DNA of 5,353 nucleotides from DATDOO01 sp035293245 (GTDB lineage Bacteria; Pseudomonadota; Gammaproteobacteria; Methylococcales; Methylococcaceae). The position numbers and the translations under genes are program-made. The stretch is taken from assembly GCA_035293245.1 (NCBI GenBank), contig DATDOO010000330.1, positions 1 to 5,353 on the forward strand. The letters run 5' to 3'. Shown one piece after another: positions 1 to 5,353 of this stretch. The notes beneath the pieces were generated by a model that saw nothing but the letters and a program-made list of their open reading frames with translations, was not told the origin of the DNA and searched no databases. Position 1 is the first letter of the stretch, and every line of letters begins with the position of its first letter.

Positions 1-734
1 AAAGGGTAGCCGATGGAAAAAACCAGCGTGTCCAGCAGGATGCAGCCGTCCATCAGCGCCTGGTTGACCGCGTAAAAATCCCACGGACGCGGTCCGAGGA
101 AAGCGGCGAGGTGCAGGGCATTCTCGATGGTCCAGCCGGTCAGATAGGGCACGAAGAACAGTTTGAGCGCCACCGTCAGCGTCCCGCGCCGCGCTGCTGC
201 GCTCCAGTGGGGCCGCTGCCCGACGAACAGCCGGGGCAAACTGGCCAGGCTGCGCAGACAGGCGAGATATTTGTCTTCCTCCTCACTGCCGGCGCGGCGG
301 TGCAGGAAAAAATAGCCGCCGCTGACCAAAATGCCGGCGAGCAGGTAAATATCGGCGCAATACAGGAAAAACAGGCGGTAGGACTCGCCGGAAAAGTGTT
401 CCGCCAGCAGGCTGACCGCCCCGCGCGGGTCGAAGCGCTCGCTCAATTCGCGCAAGGCGGCGGGCGCGTGGCGCAGGAGGAGATAGGCCAGGGAAAGCAG
501 CGCCGCCCGCGCGGCGCTCAGATGCAGCCAGTCGGGCGGCCGTAAAGCAGCTTGACCGTTACCCCGCCAAGCCAGCCAACCCAACGCACTGCCCAGCAGA
601 AACAGCAGCGCCGAGTCCGGCAGCCAGCCGCGCGGGTACTTGCCGGGGATGTCGAGGGGTGCGACGACGACGCAGGACAATCCCCACCACGCCGCCATTG
701 ACCAAACCAGCCACCGCCCCACGCGGGCGCCCAT
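1..734 (-). CDS. Polytopic inner-membrane protein of unknown function, C-terminus cut off by window edge
   Basis: Reading the minus strand from the ATG at 734-732 gives 244 codons with no stop up to the left edge, so the gene is partial. I do not recognise the family. The product is rich in Leu, Trp, Phe and Ala. Hydrophobic stretches lie near residues 8-25, 41-56, 74-88, 121-144, 186-213 and 227-243, consistent with about six membrane spans so far. A charged loop lies between the fourth and fifth (residues 145-185, with RR, EEED and RR clusters) and is probably cytoplasmic. An acidic residue (D128) sits at the start of the fourth hydrophobic stretch. The start codon overlaps the rpoS stop as TGATG. 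No purine-rich Shine-Dalgarno precedes it (the upstream bases read ATCCTGCCT), which suggests translation by coupling to rpoS. A small-molecule membrane enzyme, such as an isoprenylcysteine-methyltransferase-like protein, is one weak possibility. The reading frame is well supported; the function is open. Confidence 0.8.
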   Translation of the reverse strand, partial: MGARVGRWLVWSMAAWWGLSCVVVAPLDIPGKYPRGWLPDSALLFLLGSALGWLAWRGNGQAALRPPDWLHLSAARAALLSLAYLLLRHAPAALRELSERFDPRGAVSLLAEHFSGESYRLFFLYCADIYLLAGILVSGGYFFLHRRAGSEEEDKYLACLRSLASLPRLFVGQRPHWSAAARRGTLTVALKLFFVPYLTGWTIENALHLAAFLGPRPWDFYAVNQALMDGCILLDTLVFSIGYP

Positions 735-736
735 CA
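732..736 (-). other. TGATG stop/start overlap joining rpoS to the membrane-protein gene
   Basis: On the minus strand the rpoS stop TGA (736-734) shares its A with the ATG (734-732) of the next gene. One-base overlaps of this kind commonly allow a terminating ribosome to restart. The lack of a separate Shine-Dalgarno before the ATG supports coupling here. No hairpin-plus-T-run terminator lies at the end of rpoS. Confidence 0.8.
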
Positions 737-1732
737 AGGCAGGATTTCGTCGGCGGAATATCCGGAGGATTCCATGATCTCGCGCAGACGGCGCAAGGCT
801 TCGAGCTGGATTTGCCGCACCCGCTCGCGCGTAACGCCCATTTCCCGCGCCACGTCTTCCAGCGTGCCGGCTTCGTAGCCGTGCAGGCCGTAACGGCGGG
901 CGATCACTTCGCGCTGCTTCTCGCCGAGCCGCTCGAGGAAGGAGGAGACCCGCTCGGCGGTCAGTTCGCCGTGCAGAATGTCCAAAGGGGACGACTCGTC
1001 CAGATTGGCCAGGGACTCGATCAGCGGACGATCGCCGTCGGCGTGGGTAGGCGCGTCGATGGAAGTGACGCGCTCATTGAGCTTCAACAAGCGCTCGATT
1101 TCGTCCACCGGCCGGTCGAGATGTTCGGCGAGATCCTCGGCGTTGGGTTCCCGATCCAGGCGGGAGGCGAGTTCCTTGCGCGCGCGCAGGAAAAAATTCA
1201 GTTCCTTGACGATGTGGATGGGCAGGCGAATGGTGCGCGTCTGGTTCATCAGGGCGCGCTCGATGGTCTGGCGTATCCACCAGGTCGCGTAAGTGGAAAA
1301 GCGGAAGCCGCGTTCGGGATCGAATTTTTCCACCGCATGCATCAGGCCGAGATTGCCCTCCTCGATCAGGTCGAGCAGCGGCAGTCCGCGGTTGAGGTAA
1401 CGCCGGGCGATCTTGACCACCAGCCGCAGATTGCACTCGATCATGCGGCAGCGGGCGGCTTCGTCGCCCTGCCGCGCCAGACGGCCGAAATGGAGTTCCT
1501 CCTCGGCGCTCAACAGGCGCGAAGTGTTCAGGCCGTTCAGGTAAATCCGGGTTGCGTCGTGCTGTTCATGGCCTTCGGAGATTTCCAGACCGATGGAGGC
1601 GATATCCGCTTCCGGTTCTTCCGACGCTTCGTCCTCGCCGAATTCGGCGGGGACATCCTGCAGATCGAGTTTTAGAAACCGTTCCCGCTCGCTTCCCGGA
1701 TCGGTCGGGTCCGCAACATTGTCCCCTTTCAT
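734..1732 (-). CDS. rpoS: RNA polymerase sigma factor RpoS (sigma-38)
   Basis: A 332-residue sigma-70-family factor, close to the roughly 330 residues of enterobacterial RpoS. It directs RNA polymerase to general stress and stationary-phase promoters. The acidic N-terminus (residues 20-60) is followed by region 1.2 (about 60-95). Region 2 covers about 96-165, with the core-binding DLIEEGNLGL (121-130) and the -10-recognition and melting segment RGFRFSTYATWWIRQTIERA (141-160). Region 3 begins at RTIRLPIHIVKELN (166-179). Region 4 has EKQREVIARRYGL (271-283) and the -35-binding helix-turn-helix TRERVRQIQLEALRRLRE (301-318). The short N-terminus before region 1.2 and the KELN segment fit RpoS better than RpoD. 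K176 and E177 align with E. coli RpoS K173 and E174, used by the adaptor RssB; the neighbouring V177 position is F here. It lies 18 bases after nlpD, and its stop overlaps the downstream membrane-protein gene. The ribosome binding site is weak (AGGGAC abutting the ATG). Confidence 0.97.
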   Translation of the reverse strand: MKGDNVADPTDPGSERERFLKLDLQDVPAEFGEDEASEEPEADIASIGLEISEGHEQHDATRIYLNGLNTSRLLSAEEELHFGRLARQGDEAARCRMIECNLRLVVKIARRYLNRGLPLLDLIEEGNLGLMHAVEKFDPERGFRFSTYATWWIRQTIERALMNQTRTIRLPIHIVKELNFFLRARKELASRLDREPNAEDLAEHLDRPVDEIERLLKLNERVTSIDAPTHADGDRPLIESLANLDESSPLDILHGELTAERVSSFLERLGEKQREVIARRYGLHGYEAGTLEDVAREMGVTRERVRQIQLEALRRLREIMESSGYSADEILP

Positions 1733-1750
1733 GTCCCTGCTACAACCCCG

Positions 1751-2557
1751 TTAGCGTTTAGGCAAATAATCCAGCGGATTGACCGGCTTGCCCATTTTTC
1801 TTATCTCGAAATGCAGCGCCTGCTGCAAACCGCTCGCCGCGCCGATTTCGGCGATGGGTTGATTCGACGCCACTTCATCCCCCTCCCTGACCAGCAGGCG
1901 AGTGTTGTTGCCGTACGCGCTCAGGAAAGTATCGCTGTGCTTGACGATCACTAGATTGCCGTAACCGATCAAGCCTTGTCCACTGTACACGATTTTTCCC
2001 GCCGCCGCCGCCCGCACCGGATCGCCCGATTTCCCCTCGATGTCGATGCCCTTGTTGCCCGCCTGACTGAAGGCGCGCGTCAGGTTGCCGCGCAACGGCC
2101 AGCGCCACGCGGGGGGCGGCTCGGGGCGAATTTCCGGCTCGGGCGCCCGGAGCATGGGGGGCGGAGAGACCGTGCGCACTACCGAAACTGGAGCGGAAGG
2201 AGAAAGCGGCTGGACGCGCGCACCCCCCGGCGCAGGGATCACCGCCGGGGCGGGACGTTCCACGCTGCGCTCTTCCTCGAAGGGCGCCACCAGGCGGAGG
2301 CTTTGTCCGGCAAGAATTTTGTATGGGGGGGCCAGATTGTTCCAGCGCGCCAGATTCCGGAAATCCGCTTCCGCCCGCCAAGCGATGGAATAGAGCGTAT
2401 CGCCGCGACGGACGACATAGGTGATCCCGCCGATTCGTTGCATGGGCCGCGCCTGGGGAGCTTGCGGCGGCGTCGGCACCGCCGGCGGTTTGGGAGCGGC
2501 GCAGCCGCCCAGGAAACACAGTGTCGCCACGGCGAGCCCAAGCGATACCCGCGTCAT
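1751..2557 (-). CDS. nlpD: NlpD-like lipoprotein, LysM plus degenerate M23/LytM domain, amidase activator
   Basis: A 268-residue predicted lipoprotein. The signal peptide ends in a lipobox LGGC with lipidated C19. A proline-rich stretch is followed by a peptidoglycan-binding LysM domain (residues 46-90, with YVVRRGDTLYSIAW and the NNL/ILAGQSLRL end). A Pro/Arg/Glu-rich linker covers 91-150, and an M23/LytM domain covers about 155-265, ending PVNPLDYLPKR much like E. coli NlpD. The zinc and catalytic residues are largely gone: N168 stands where the first ligand His would be (NKGIDI, with D172 kept), N217 replaces the YAH-type His, and A247 replaces the first His of HxH, leaving H249. In E. coli, degenerate LytM proteins such as NlpD do not cut the wall; they activate amidases (NlpD acts on AmiC) at division. 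That role is inferred here. The nlpD-rpoS order is conserved in gammaproteobacteria, and in enterics rpoS promoters lie inside nlpD. Translation probably starts at the ATG at 2557, preceded only by a weak GGCGGG. Confidence 0.95.
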   Translation of the reverse strand: MTRVSLGLAVATLCFLGGCAAPKPPAVPTPPQAPQARPMQRIGGITYVVRRGDTLYSIAWRAEADFRNLARWNNLAPPYKILAGQSLRLVAPFEEERSVERPAPAVIPAPGGARVQPLSPSAPVSVVRTVSPPPMLRAPEPEIRPEPPPAWRWPLRGNLTRAFSQAGNKGIDIEGKSGDPVRAAAAGKIVYSGQGLIGYGNLVIVKHSDTFLSAYGNNTRLLVREGDEVASNQPIAEIGAASGLQQALHFEIRKMGKPVNPLDYLPKR

Positions 2558-2862
2558 GCCGCCCGCCAGCCCGATCTATGGAAAGCACCGCTTTGAGCCG
2601 GAGATAACGCTGTTTGCATGTGGATTACGCGGGCAACGCTTCATGAGCGGGGAGGACCGAATTATTTTCCATGGAACACCTCTTGCGCACCATAACCGAA
2701 AGACGGCGCGGAAACCGGGAATTCCTTCACACCGCACCCGCCGGAATTGAAGCACGGCGGGGGGTATGGCAACATTGGCCATTCAAAATCGGCTCGCCGA
2801 CCAGCGGCGCCGGACCTCACCGAAGCTCCACCTCCCACTCCAAACCCAAGCAAGGATACCCA
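2558..2862. promoter_or_regulatory. Divergent intergenic region between nlpD and sgaA
   Basis: These 305 bases separate the minus-strand nlpD-rpoS operon from plus-strand sgaA, so promoters for both directions are expected here. By eye I find no pair of -35 and -10 boxes with good matches and 16-18 base spacing on either strand, and no obvious long inverted repeat. The region is visibly less GC-rich than the flanking genes around 2600-2780. An open frame continues upstream of the chosen sgaA start (ATG at 2671), but its 64 codons look nothing like an aminotransferase N-terminus, so I treat it as non-coding leader. Confidence 0.55.
2852..2856 (+). promoter_or_regulatory. Ribosome binding site of sgaA
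   Basis: AAGGA lies 6 bases before the ATG at 2863, a standard Shine-Dalgarno spacing. It decides the start against the in-frame ATG at 2671, which would add 64 residues of low-complexity sequence. The product from 2863 begins MAGRNHLYIPGPTNVP, the expected start for this aminotransferase family. Confidence 0.85.
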
Positions 2863-4050
2863 ATGGCAGGTCGCAACCATCTGTACATCCCCGGCCCCAC
2901 CAACGTTCCCGACGCCGTCCTGAGCGCCATGCACGTACCGATGGAAGACCATCGCCGCCCGGATTTCCCCAACCTGGTCAACCCGCTCCTCGAAGGACTG
3001 AAGAAAATCTTCCGTACCGAAAAAGGCCAGTGCTTCCTCTTCCCCGCCACCGGCACGGCGGGCTGGGAAATCGCCATGACCAACACCCTCTCGCCCGGGG
3101 ACAAGGTACTGGTTTTCCGCTTCGGCCAGTTCAGCCACCTGTGGACCGACATGGCGCGGCGCTTGGGCTTCAACGTGCAGAAGGAGGAAGTTCCCTGGGG
3201 CGAGGGCATCCCGCTGGACAAGCTGGAAGCCATCCTCCGCGAGGACAAGAACCACGAAATCAAGGCCATCCTGATCTGCCACAACGAAACCGCCACCGGC
3301 GTCACCAACGACCTGCCCGGCGTGCGCAAGGCCCTGGACGCCGCGGGCCACCCCGCCCTGTTCCTGGTGGACGGCGTCAGCTCCATCGGCAGCCTGGAAT
3401 ACCGCCACGACGACTGGGGAATCGACGTCGGGCTGGCCGGCTCGCAGAAGGGCTTCATGCTGCCGGCGGGCCTGTGCATGCTGGCCTTCAGCCAGAAGGC
3501 CCTGAAGGCACGCGAAACCGCCCGGTGCCCGCGCTGCTTCCTGGACATCCAGGACCACATCGTCGCCAACGCCACCGGCTTTTTCCCCTATACGCCCGCG
3601 CTGTCCATGTTGTACGGCCTGCGCAAGGTCATCGAACTGATGAGCGAGGAAGGCATGGACAACATCTACCAGCGCCACTACCGACTCGCCGAAGGGGTGC
3701 GCCGCGCCGTGAAAGCGTGGGGACTGGAACTGTGCTGCCGCGATCCGAAATGGCAGTCCAACAGCGTTTCCGCCGTGGTGGTGCCGCAAGGCTTCGACGC
3801 CCGCGACGTGATGCACTACGCCTATTTCCGCTACAACCTGTCCCTGGGCGCGGGCCTTTCCGAACTCCTGGGCAAGGTGTTCCGCATCGGCCACTTGGGC
3901 GATTTGAACGAACTGAGCCTCGCCAGCGCCATCGCCGGCTCGGAAATGGCCATGCGCGACGCGGGGATTCAGGTTACCCCCGGCAGCGGCATCGCCGCCG
4001 CCGGCGAATACTGGCGCGAAACGGCCAAGCCGCTGGCGCCGCGGGTTTGA
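2863..4050 (+). CDS. sgaA: Serine-glyoxylate aminotransferase (PLP-dependent, class V)
   Basis: A 395-residue cytoplasmic enzyme that transfers the amino group of L-serine to glyoxylate, giving hydroxypyruvate and glycine, a central step of the serine pathway for C1 assimilation. The size matches the family (about 400 residues). Visible marks are the N-terminal IPGPTNVP (9-16), the cofactor-phosphate segment PATGTAGWE (61-69), the pyridine-binding D170 in FLVDGVSSIGS (167-177), and the Schiff-base lysine K196 in AGSQKGFMLPAG (192-203). Also present are TPALSMLYGLRK (244-255) and the C-terminal FRIGHLGDLNE (340-350), with R341 in the expected substrate-carboxylate position. Codons are strongly biased to C- and G-ending forms (AAC, CTG, ATC, GGC), suggesting high expression. 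It is followed by hprA on the same strand with a 221-base gap filled by a repeat element. Alanine-glyoxylate aminotransferase is a close relative, but pairing with hydroxypyruvate reductase favours serine as the donor. Confidence 0.95.
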   Translation: MAGRNHLYIPGPTNVPDAVLSAMHVPMEDHRRPDFPNLVNPLLEGLKKIFRTEKGQCFLFPATGTAGWEIAMTNTLSPGDKVLVFRFGQFSHLWTDMARRLGFNVQKEEVPWGEGIPLDKLEAILREDKNHEIKAILICHNETATGVTNDLPGVRKALDAAGHPALFLVDGVSSIGSLEYRHDDWGIDVGLAGSQKGFMLPAGLCMLAFSQKALKARETARCPRCFLDIQDHIVANATGFFPYTPALSMLYGLRKVIELMSEEGMDNIYQRHYRLAEGVRRAVKAWGLELCCRDPKWQSNSVSAVVVPQGFDARDVMHYAYFRYNLSLGAGLSELLGKVFRIGHLGDLNELSLASAIAGSEMAMRDAGIQVTPGSGIAAAGEYWRETAKPLAPRV

Positions 4051-4059
4051 AGTTATCGC

Positions 4060-4069
4060 GGTGGGTTAG
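4060..4069 (+). repeat. Orphan half-arm of the REP-like repeat
   Basis: GGTGGGTTAG at 4060-4069 is identical to the first ten bases of the lower-stem arm that recurs at 4078-4087. It lies 4 bases before the complete element and has no partner of its own in phase. It may be a remnant of an older copy or a partial duplication. It is short, but it lies beside four related arms. Confidence 0.5.
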
Positions 4070-4073
4070 AAAC

Positions 4074-4147
4074 GTAGGGTGGGTTAGGTGCGCATTGGGA
4101 TGACTTAGCAGGGCATCCCTTTACCCTTCCGCGCACCGTAACCCACC
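4074..4147 (+). repeat. REP-like unit 1 (bulged hairpin)
   Basis: GTAG (4074-4077) is followed by arm GGTGGGTTAGGTGCGC (4078-4093), which pairs with GCGCACCGTAACCCACC (4131-4147). This gives 16 base pairs with one bulged G at 4138. The 37-base loop holds a nested hairpin, GGGATG (4097-4102) with CATCCC (4114-4119). Confidence 0.8.
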
Positions 4148-4180
4148 ATTCGGCTTCATCGGTATATTCAAAGGCCGATC

Positions 4181-4252
4181 GGTGGGTTACGACGCGCATC
4201 GAAGCCTTAGAAAATTCAGCACCGGCTGTTATGCGCGTCTAACCCACCCTAC
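4181..4252 (-). repeat. REP-like unit 2 (bulged hairpin, inverted)
   Basis: Read on the minus strand, GTAG (4252-4249) is followed by an 18-base arm (4248-4231) that pairs with 4199-4181. This gives 18 base pairs with a single bulge opposite the same position as in unit 1 (C4190 on the plus strand, G on the minus). The loop is 31 bases (4200-4230). Compared with unit 1, two adjacent pairs of the upper stem are changed on both sides, so pairing is kept. Confidence 0.8.
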
Positions 4253-4271
4253 ATTTTGACAATCCCATGCC

Positions 4272-5243
4272 ATGAACCGCCCCAAGGTCCTTGTCACCCG
4301 CCGCTGGCCGTCGGCCGTAGAAAGCGCGCTGAAACAACGCTACGACGTCAGTTTCAACCAAAGCGACACACCTTTGAGCGCGGAACAGCTCAAACAGGCG
4401 CTTGGCGACTACGACGCCGTGCTGCCCACGGTCACCGACCGCATCGACGCCGGGGTACTGGGTGCCGATCCCTTGCGCTGCAAGATCCTCGGCAACTTCG
4501 GCGTGGGCTTCAACCACATCGACATCCATGCCGCCAAGGCGCGGGGCATCGCCGTCACCAACACGCCGGACGTGCTCACCGACTGCACCGCCGACATCGC
4601 CATGCTGCTGATGCTGGCCGTGGCGCGGCGGGGCGGCGAAGGCGAGCGTCTGGTGCGCAGCGGCGGCTGGGACGGCTGGTGTCCGACGCATCTGCTGGGT
4701 ACGAAAGTCACCGGCAAGACGCTGGGATTGATCGGCTTCGGCCGCATCGCCCAGGCCATGGCCCACAAGGCGCACCACGGCTTCGACATGAAGATCGTTT
4801 TTTACAATCCGAGCCCACCGCCTCGGGAACGCATCGACGCTGTCCAGGCCCGTGCCTGCGCCAGCATCGAGGACGTGTTGCAGGAAGCCGATTTCGTCTC
4901 CCTGCACTGTCCCGGCAGCCCGTCGAACCGCCACCTCATCGACGCCGAACGCCTCGCCCTGATGAAGCCCTCGGCCTTTCTCATCAACACCGCGCGCGGC
5001 GACGTGGTTGACAGCGAAGCGCTCATCGCGGCACTCAAAGCGGGGCAAATCCGCGGCGCCGGGCTGGACGTCTACGAAGGCGAGCCCCGGCTGAACCCCG
5101 CATTTCTGGACCTGGATAACGTGGTGCTCCTGCCCCACCTGGGCAGCGCGACCACGGAAACCCGCGTAGCCATGGGCATGCGCGTGCTGGAGAATATCGA
5201 CGCCTTCTTCGCCGGGGAAACGCCGCGCGACCGGGTCGCCTGA
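4272..5243 (+). CDS. hprA: Hydroxypyruvate reductase / glyoxylate reductase (D-2-hydroxyacid dehydrogenase)
   Basis: A 323-residue cytoplasmic enzyme expected to reduce hydroxypyruvate to D-glycerate with NAD(P)H, the step after serine-glyoxylate aminotransferase in the serine pathway. Many relatives also reduce glyoxylate. The split substrate domain covers about 1-100 and 290-323, with the conserved LGNFGVGFNHID (73-84). The Rossmann domain lies between, with nucleotide motif LIGFGRIA (153-160, GxGxxA). The catalytic set is complete: R242 in NTARGDVVD, E271 in DVYEGEP and H289 in LPHLGSATTET. Their spacing (29 and 18 residues) matches the Hyphomicrobium D-glycerate dehydrogenase. Position 179, after the second Rossmann strand (FYNP), is Asn instead of the Asp usual in NAD-specific enzymes, so cofactor choice is uncertain. 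The ATG at 4272 has no clear Shine-Dalgarno and lies 19 bases after the REP-like element. Transcription may be shared with sgaA. Confidence 0.94.
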   Translation: MNRPKVLVTRRWPSAVESALKQRYDVSFNQSDTPLSAEQLKQALGDYDAVLPTVTDRIDAGVLGADPLRCKILGNFGVGFNHIDIHAAKARGIAVTNTPDVLTDCTADIAMLLMLAVARRGGEGERLVRSGGWDGWCPTHLLGTKVTGKTLGLIGFGRIAQAMAHKAHHGFDMKIVFYNPSPPPRERIDAVQARACASIEDVLQEADFVSLHCPGSPSNRHLIDAERLALMKPSAFLINTARGDVVDSEALIAALKAGQIRGAGLDVYEGEPRLNPAFLDLDNVVLLPHLGSATTETRVAMGMRVLENIDAFFAGETPRDRVA

Positions 5244-5250
5244 GCGGCTG

Positions 5251-5353
5251 ATGGGAACCCTCTGGCCGGAACCGTTGCCGCTGAGCGAGGCTGAATTCGC
5301 GCAATTCTCAGACAGGCTGCAACCGGCGTTCGCCGCCAGGTTGCACGAATTAC
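5251..5353 (+). CDS. Start of an unidentified gene, cut by the right edge
   Basis: An ATG at 5251, 7 bases after the hprA stop, opens a frame of 34 codons with no stop to the window end. The product begins MGTLWPEPLPLSEAEF and continues with a Gln/Ala/Arg-rich, probably helical stretch. I do not recognise it. It does not resemble the start of methylene-H4MPT dehydrogenase MtdA, which follows hprA in Methylobacterium. Tight spacing on the same strand suggests membership in the sgaA-hprA operon, so a C1- or glycerate-related role (for example glycerate kinase) is possible but untested. No strong ribosome binding site is visible (GAGCGG in 5242-5247 at best). A purely chance frame of this length in GC-rich DNA cannot be excluded. 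Confidence 0.55.
   Translation, partial: MGTLWPEPLPLSEAEFAQFSDRLQPAFAARLHEL

Larger units (their letters stand above)
4074..4252. repeat. REPIN/MITE-like element: two inverted REP units
   Basis: This 179-base element is symmetrical. Its ends, 4074-4095 and 4231-4252, are inverted repeats of each other matching at 20 of 22 positions. It begins GTAGGGTGGGTTA and ends with the reverse complement. It contains two bulged hairpins (4074-4147 and 4181-4252) separated by 33 bases. GTAG followed by an imperfect hairpin is the layout known for REP sequences mobilised by REP-associated tyrosine transposases (RAYT), and paired inverted REPs are called REPINs. The loops (37 and 31 bases) are longer than in textbook REPs, so a non-autonomous MITE is an alternative. 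It has no coding capacity and I see no target-site duplication. Lying between sgaA and hprA, its hairpins would form in a joint transcript and could affect mRNA stability or read-through. Confidence 0.8.

Noticed and set aside
111..545. Plus-strand 144-codon frame in the left region
   Set aside because: The opposite strand holds a continuous 244-codon frame with membrane-protein character coupled to rpoS. The plus-strand product is Gln/Gly/Ala-rich and featureless.
659..1675. Plus-strand open frame of 338 codons opposite rpoS
   Set aside because: It is antisense to a clearly recognisable sigma factor. Long antisense frames are common in GC-rich coding DNA, and its product resembles no family.
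2576..2782. Short minus-strand frame (68 codons) in the divergent intergenic region
   Set aside because: It has no ribosome binding site, no recognisable motif, and lies where promoters are expected.
2671..2862. 64-residue N-terminal extension of the sgaA product
   Set aside because: The extension is unlike any aminotransferase N-terminus, and the internal ATG at 2863 has a well-spaced AAGGA.
2662..3894. Minus-strand open frame of 410 codons across sgaA
   Set aside because: It is the mirror of a strongly biased, conserved aminotransferase gene. The product is low-complexity and rich in Gly, Val, Ala and His.
2766..4103. Plus-strand 445-codon frame shifted relative to sgaA
   Set aside because: It is an Arg/Pro/His/Gly-rich shadow of sgaA with no motifs, a typical out-of-frame reading of GC-rich sequence.
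4074..4252. The hairpins as a simple rho-independent terminator of sgaA
   Set aside because: No T-run follows either stem, the loops are long, and the paired inverted layout with GTAG ends fits a repeat element better.
4256..4261. TTGACA, a perfect -35 hexamer just before hprA
   Set aside because: It is only 11 bases from the start codon, and no -10-like hexamer lies about 17 bases downstream; likely chance.

Overview
The window is a GC-rich stretch of what looks like a gammaproteobacterial chromosome, most plausibly from a methylotroph or methanotroph of the Methylococcales type. Two things point there. The minus strand carries the nlpD-rpoS gene pair, an arrangement typical of gammaproteobacteria. 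The plus strand carries serine-glyoxylate aminotransferase followed by hydroxypyruvate reductase, the pair that defines the serine pathway of formaldehyde assimilation. The genus is inferred, not proven.

Minus strand (right to left): nlpD (1751-2557) encodes a lipoprotein with LysM and a degenerate M23/LytM domain, an expected activator of a cell-wall amidase. An 18-base gap separates it from rpoS (734-1732), the stationary-phase sigma factor. The rpoS stop codon overlaps the start of a third gene by one base (TGATG). This third gene runs off the left edge and encodes a polytopic membrane protein of unrecognised function. The three genes look like one operon, with the membrane protein probably translated by coupling to rpoS.

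A 305-base divergent intergenic region (2558-2862) separates the two sets of genes and should hold both promoters. I could not assign convincing -35/-10 boxes in it.

Plus strand: sgaA (2863-4050) has a good ribosome binding site. The next 221 bases (4051-4271) contain a symmetrical element at 4074-4252 made of two inverted REP-like units. Each unit opens with GTAG and folds into a bulged hairpin, and the two hairpins differ by compensating base-pair changes. hprA (4272-5243) follows 19 bases after the element, without an obvious Shine-Dalgarno sequence. A further gene begins at 5251 and leaves the window after 34 codons; its function cannot be told.

Together sgaA and hprA convert serine plus glyoxylate to glycine plus hydroxypyruvate, then hydroxypyruvate to D-glycerate. 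The most unusual parts of the window are the REPIN-like element inside the sgaA-hprA unit and the membrane-protein gene coupled to rpoS.
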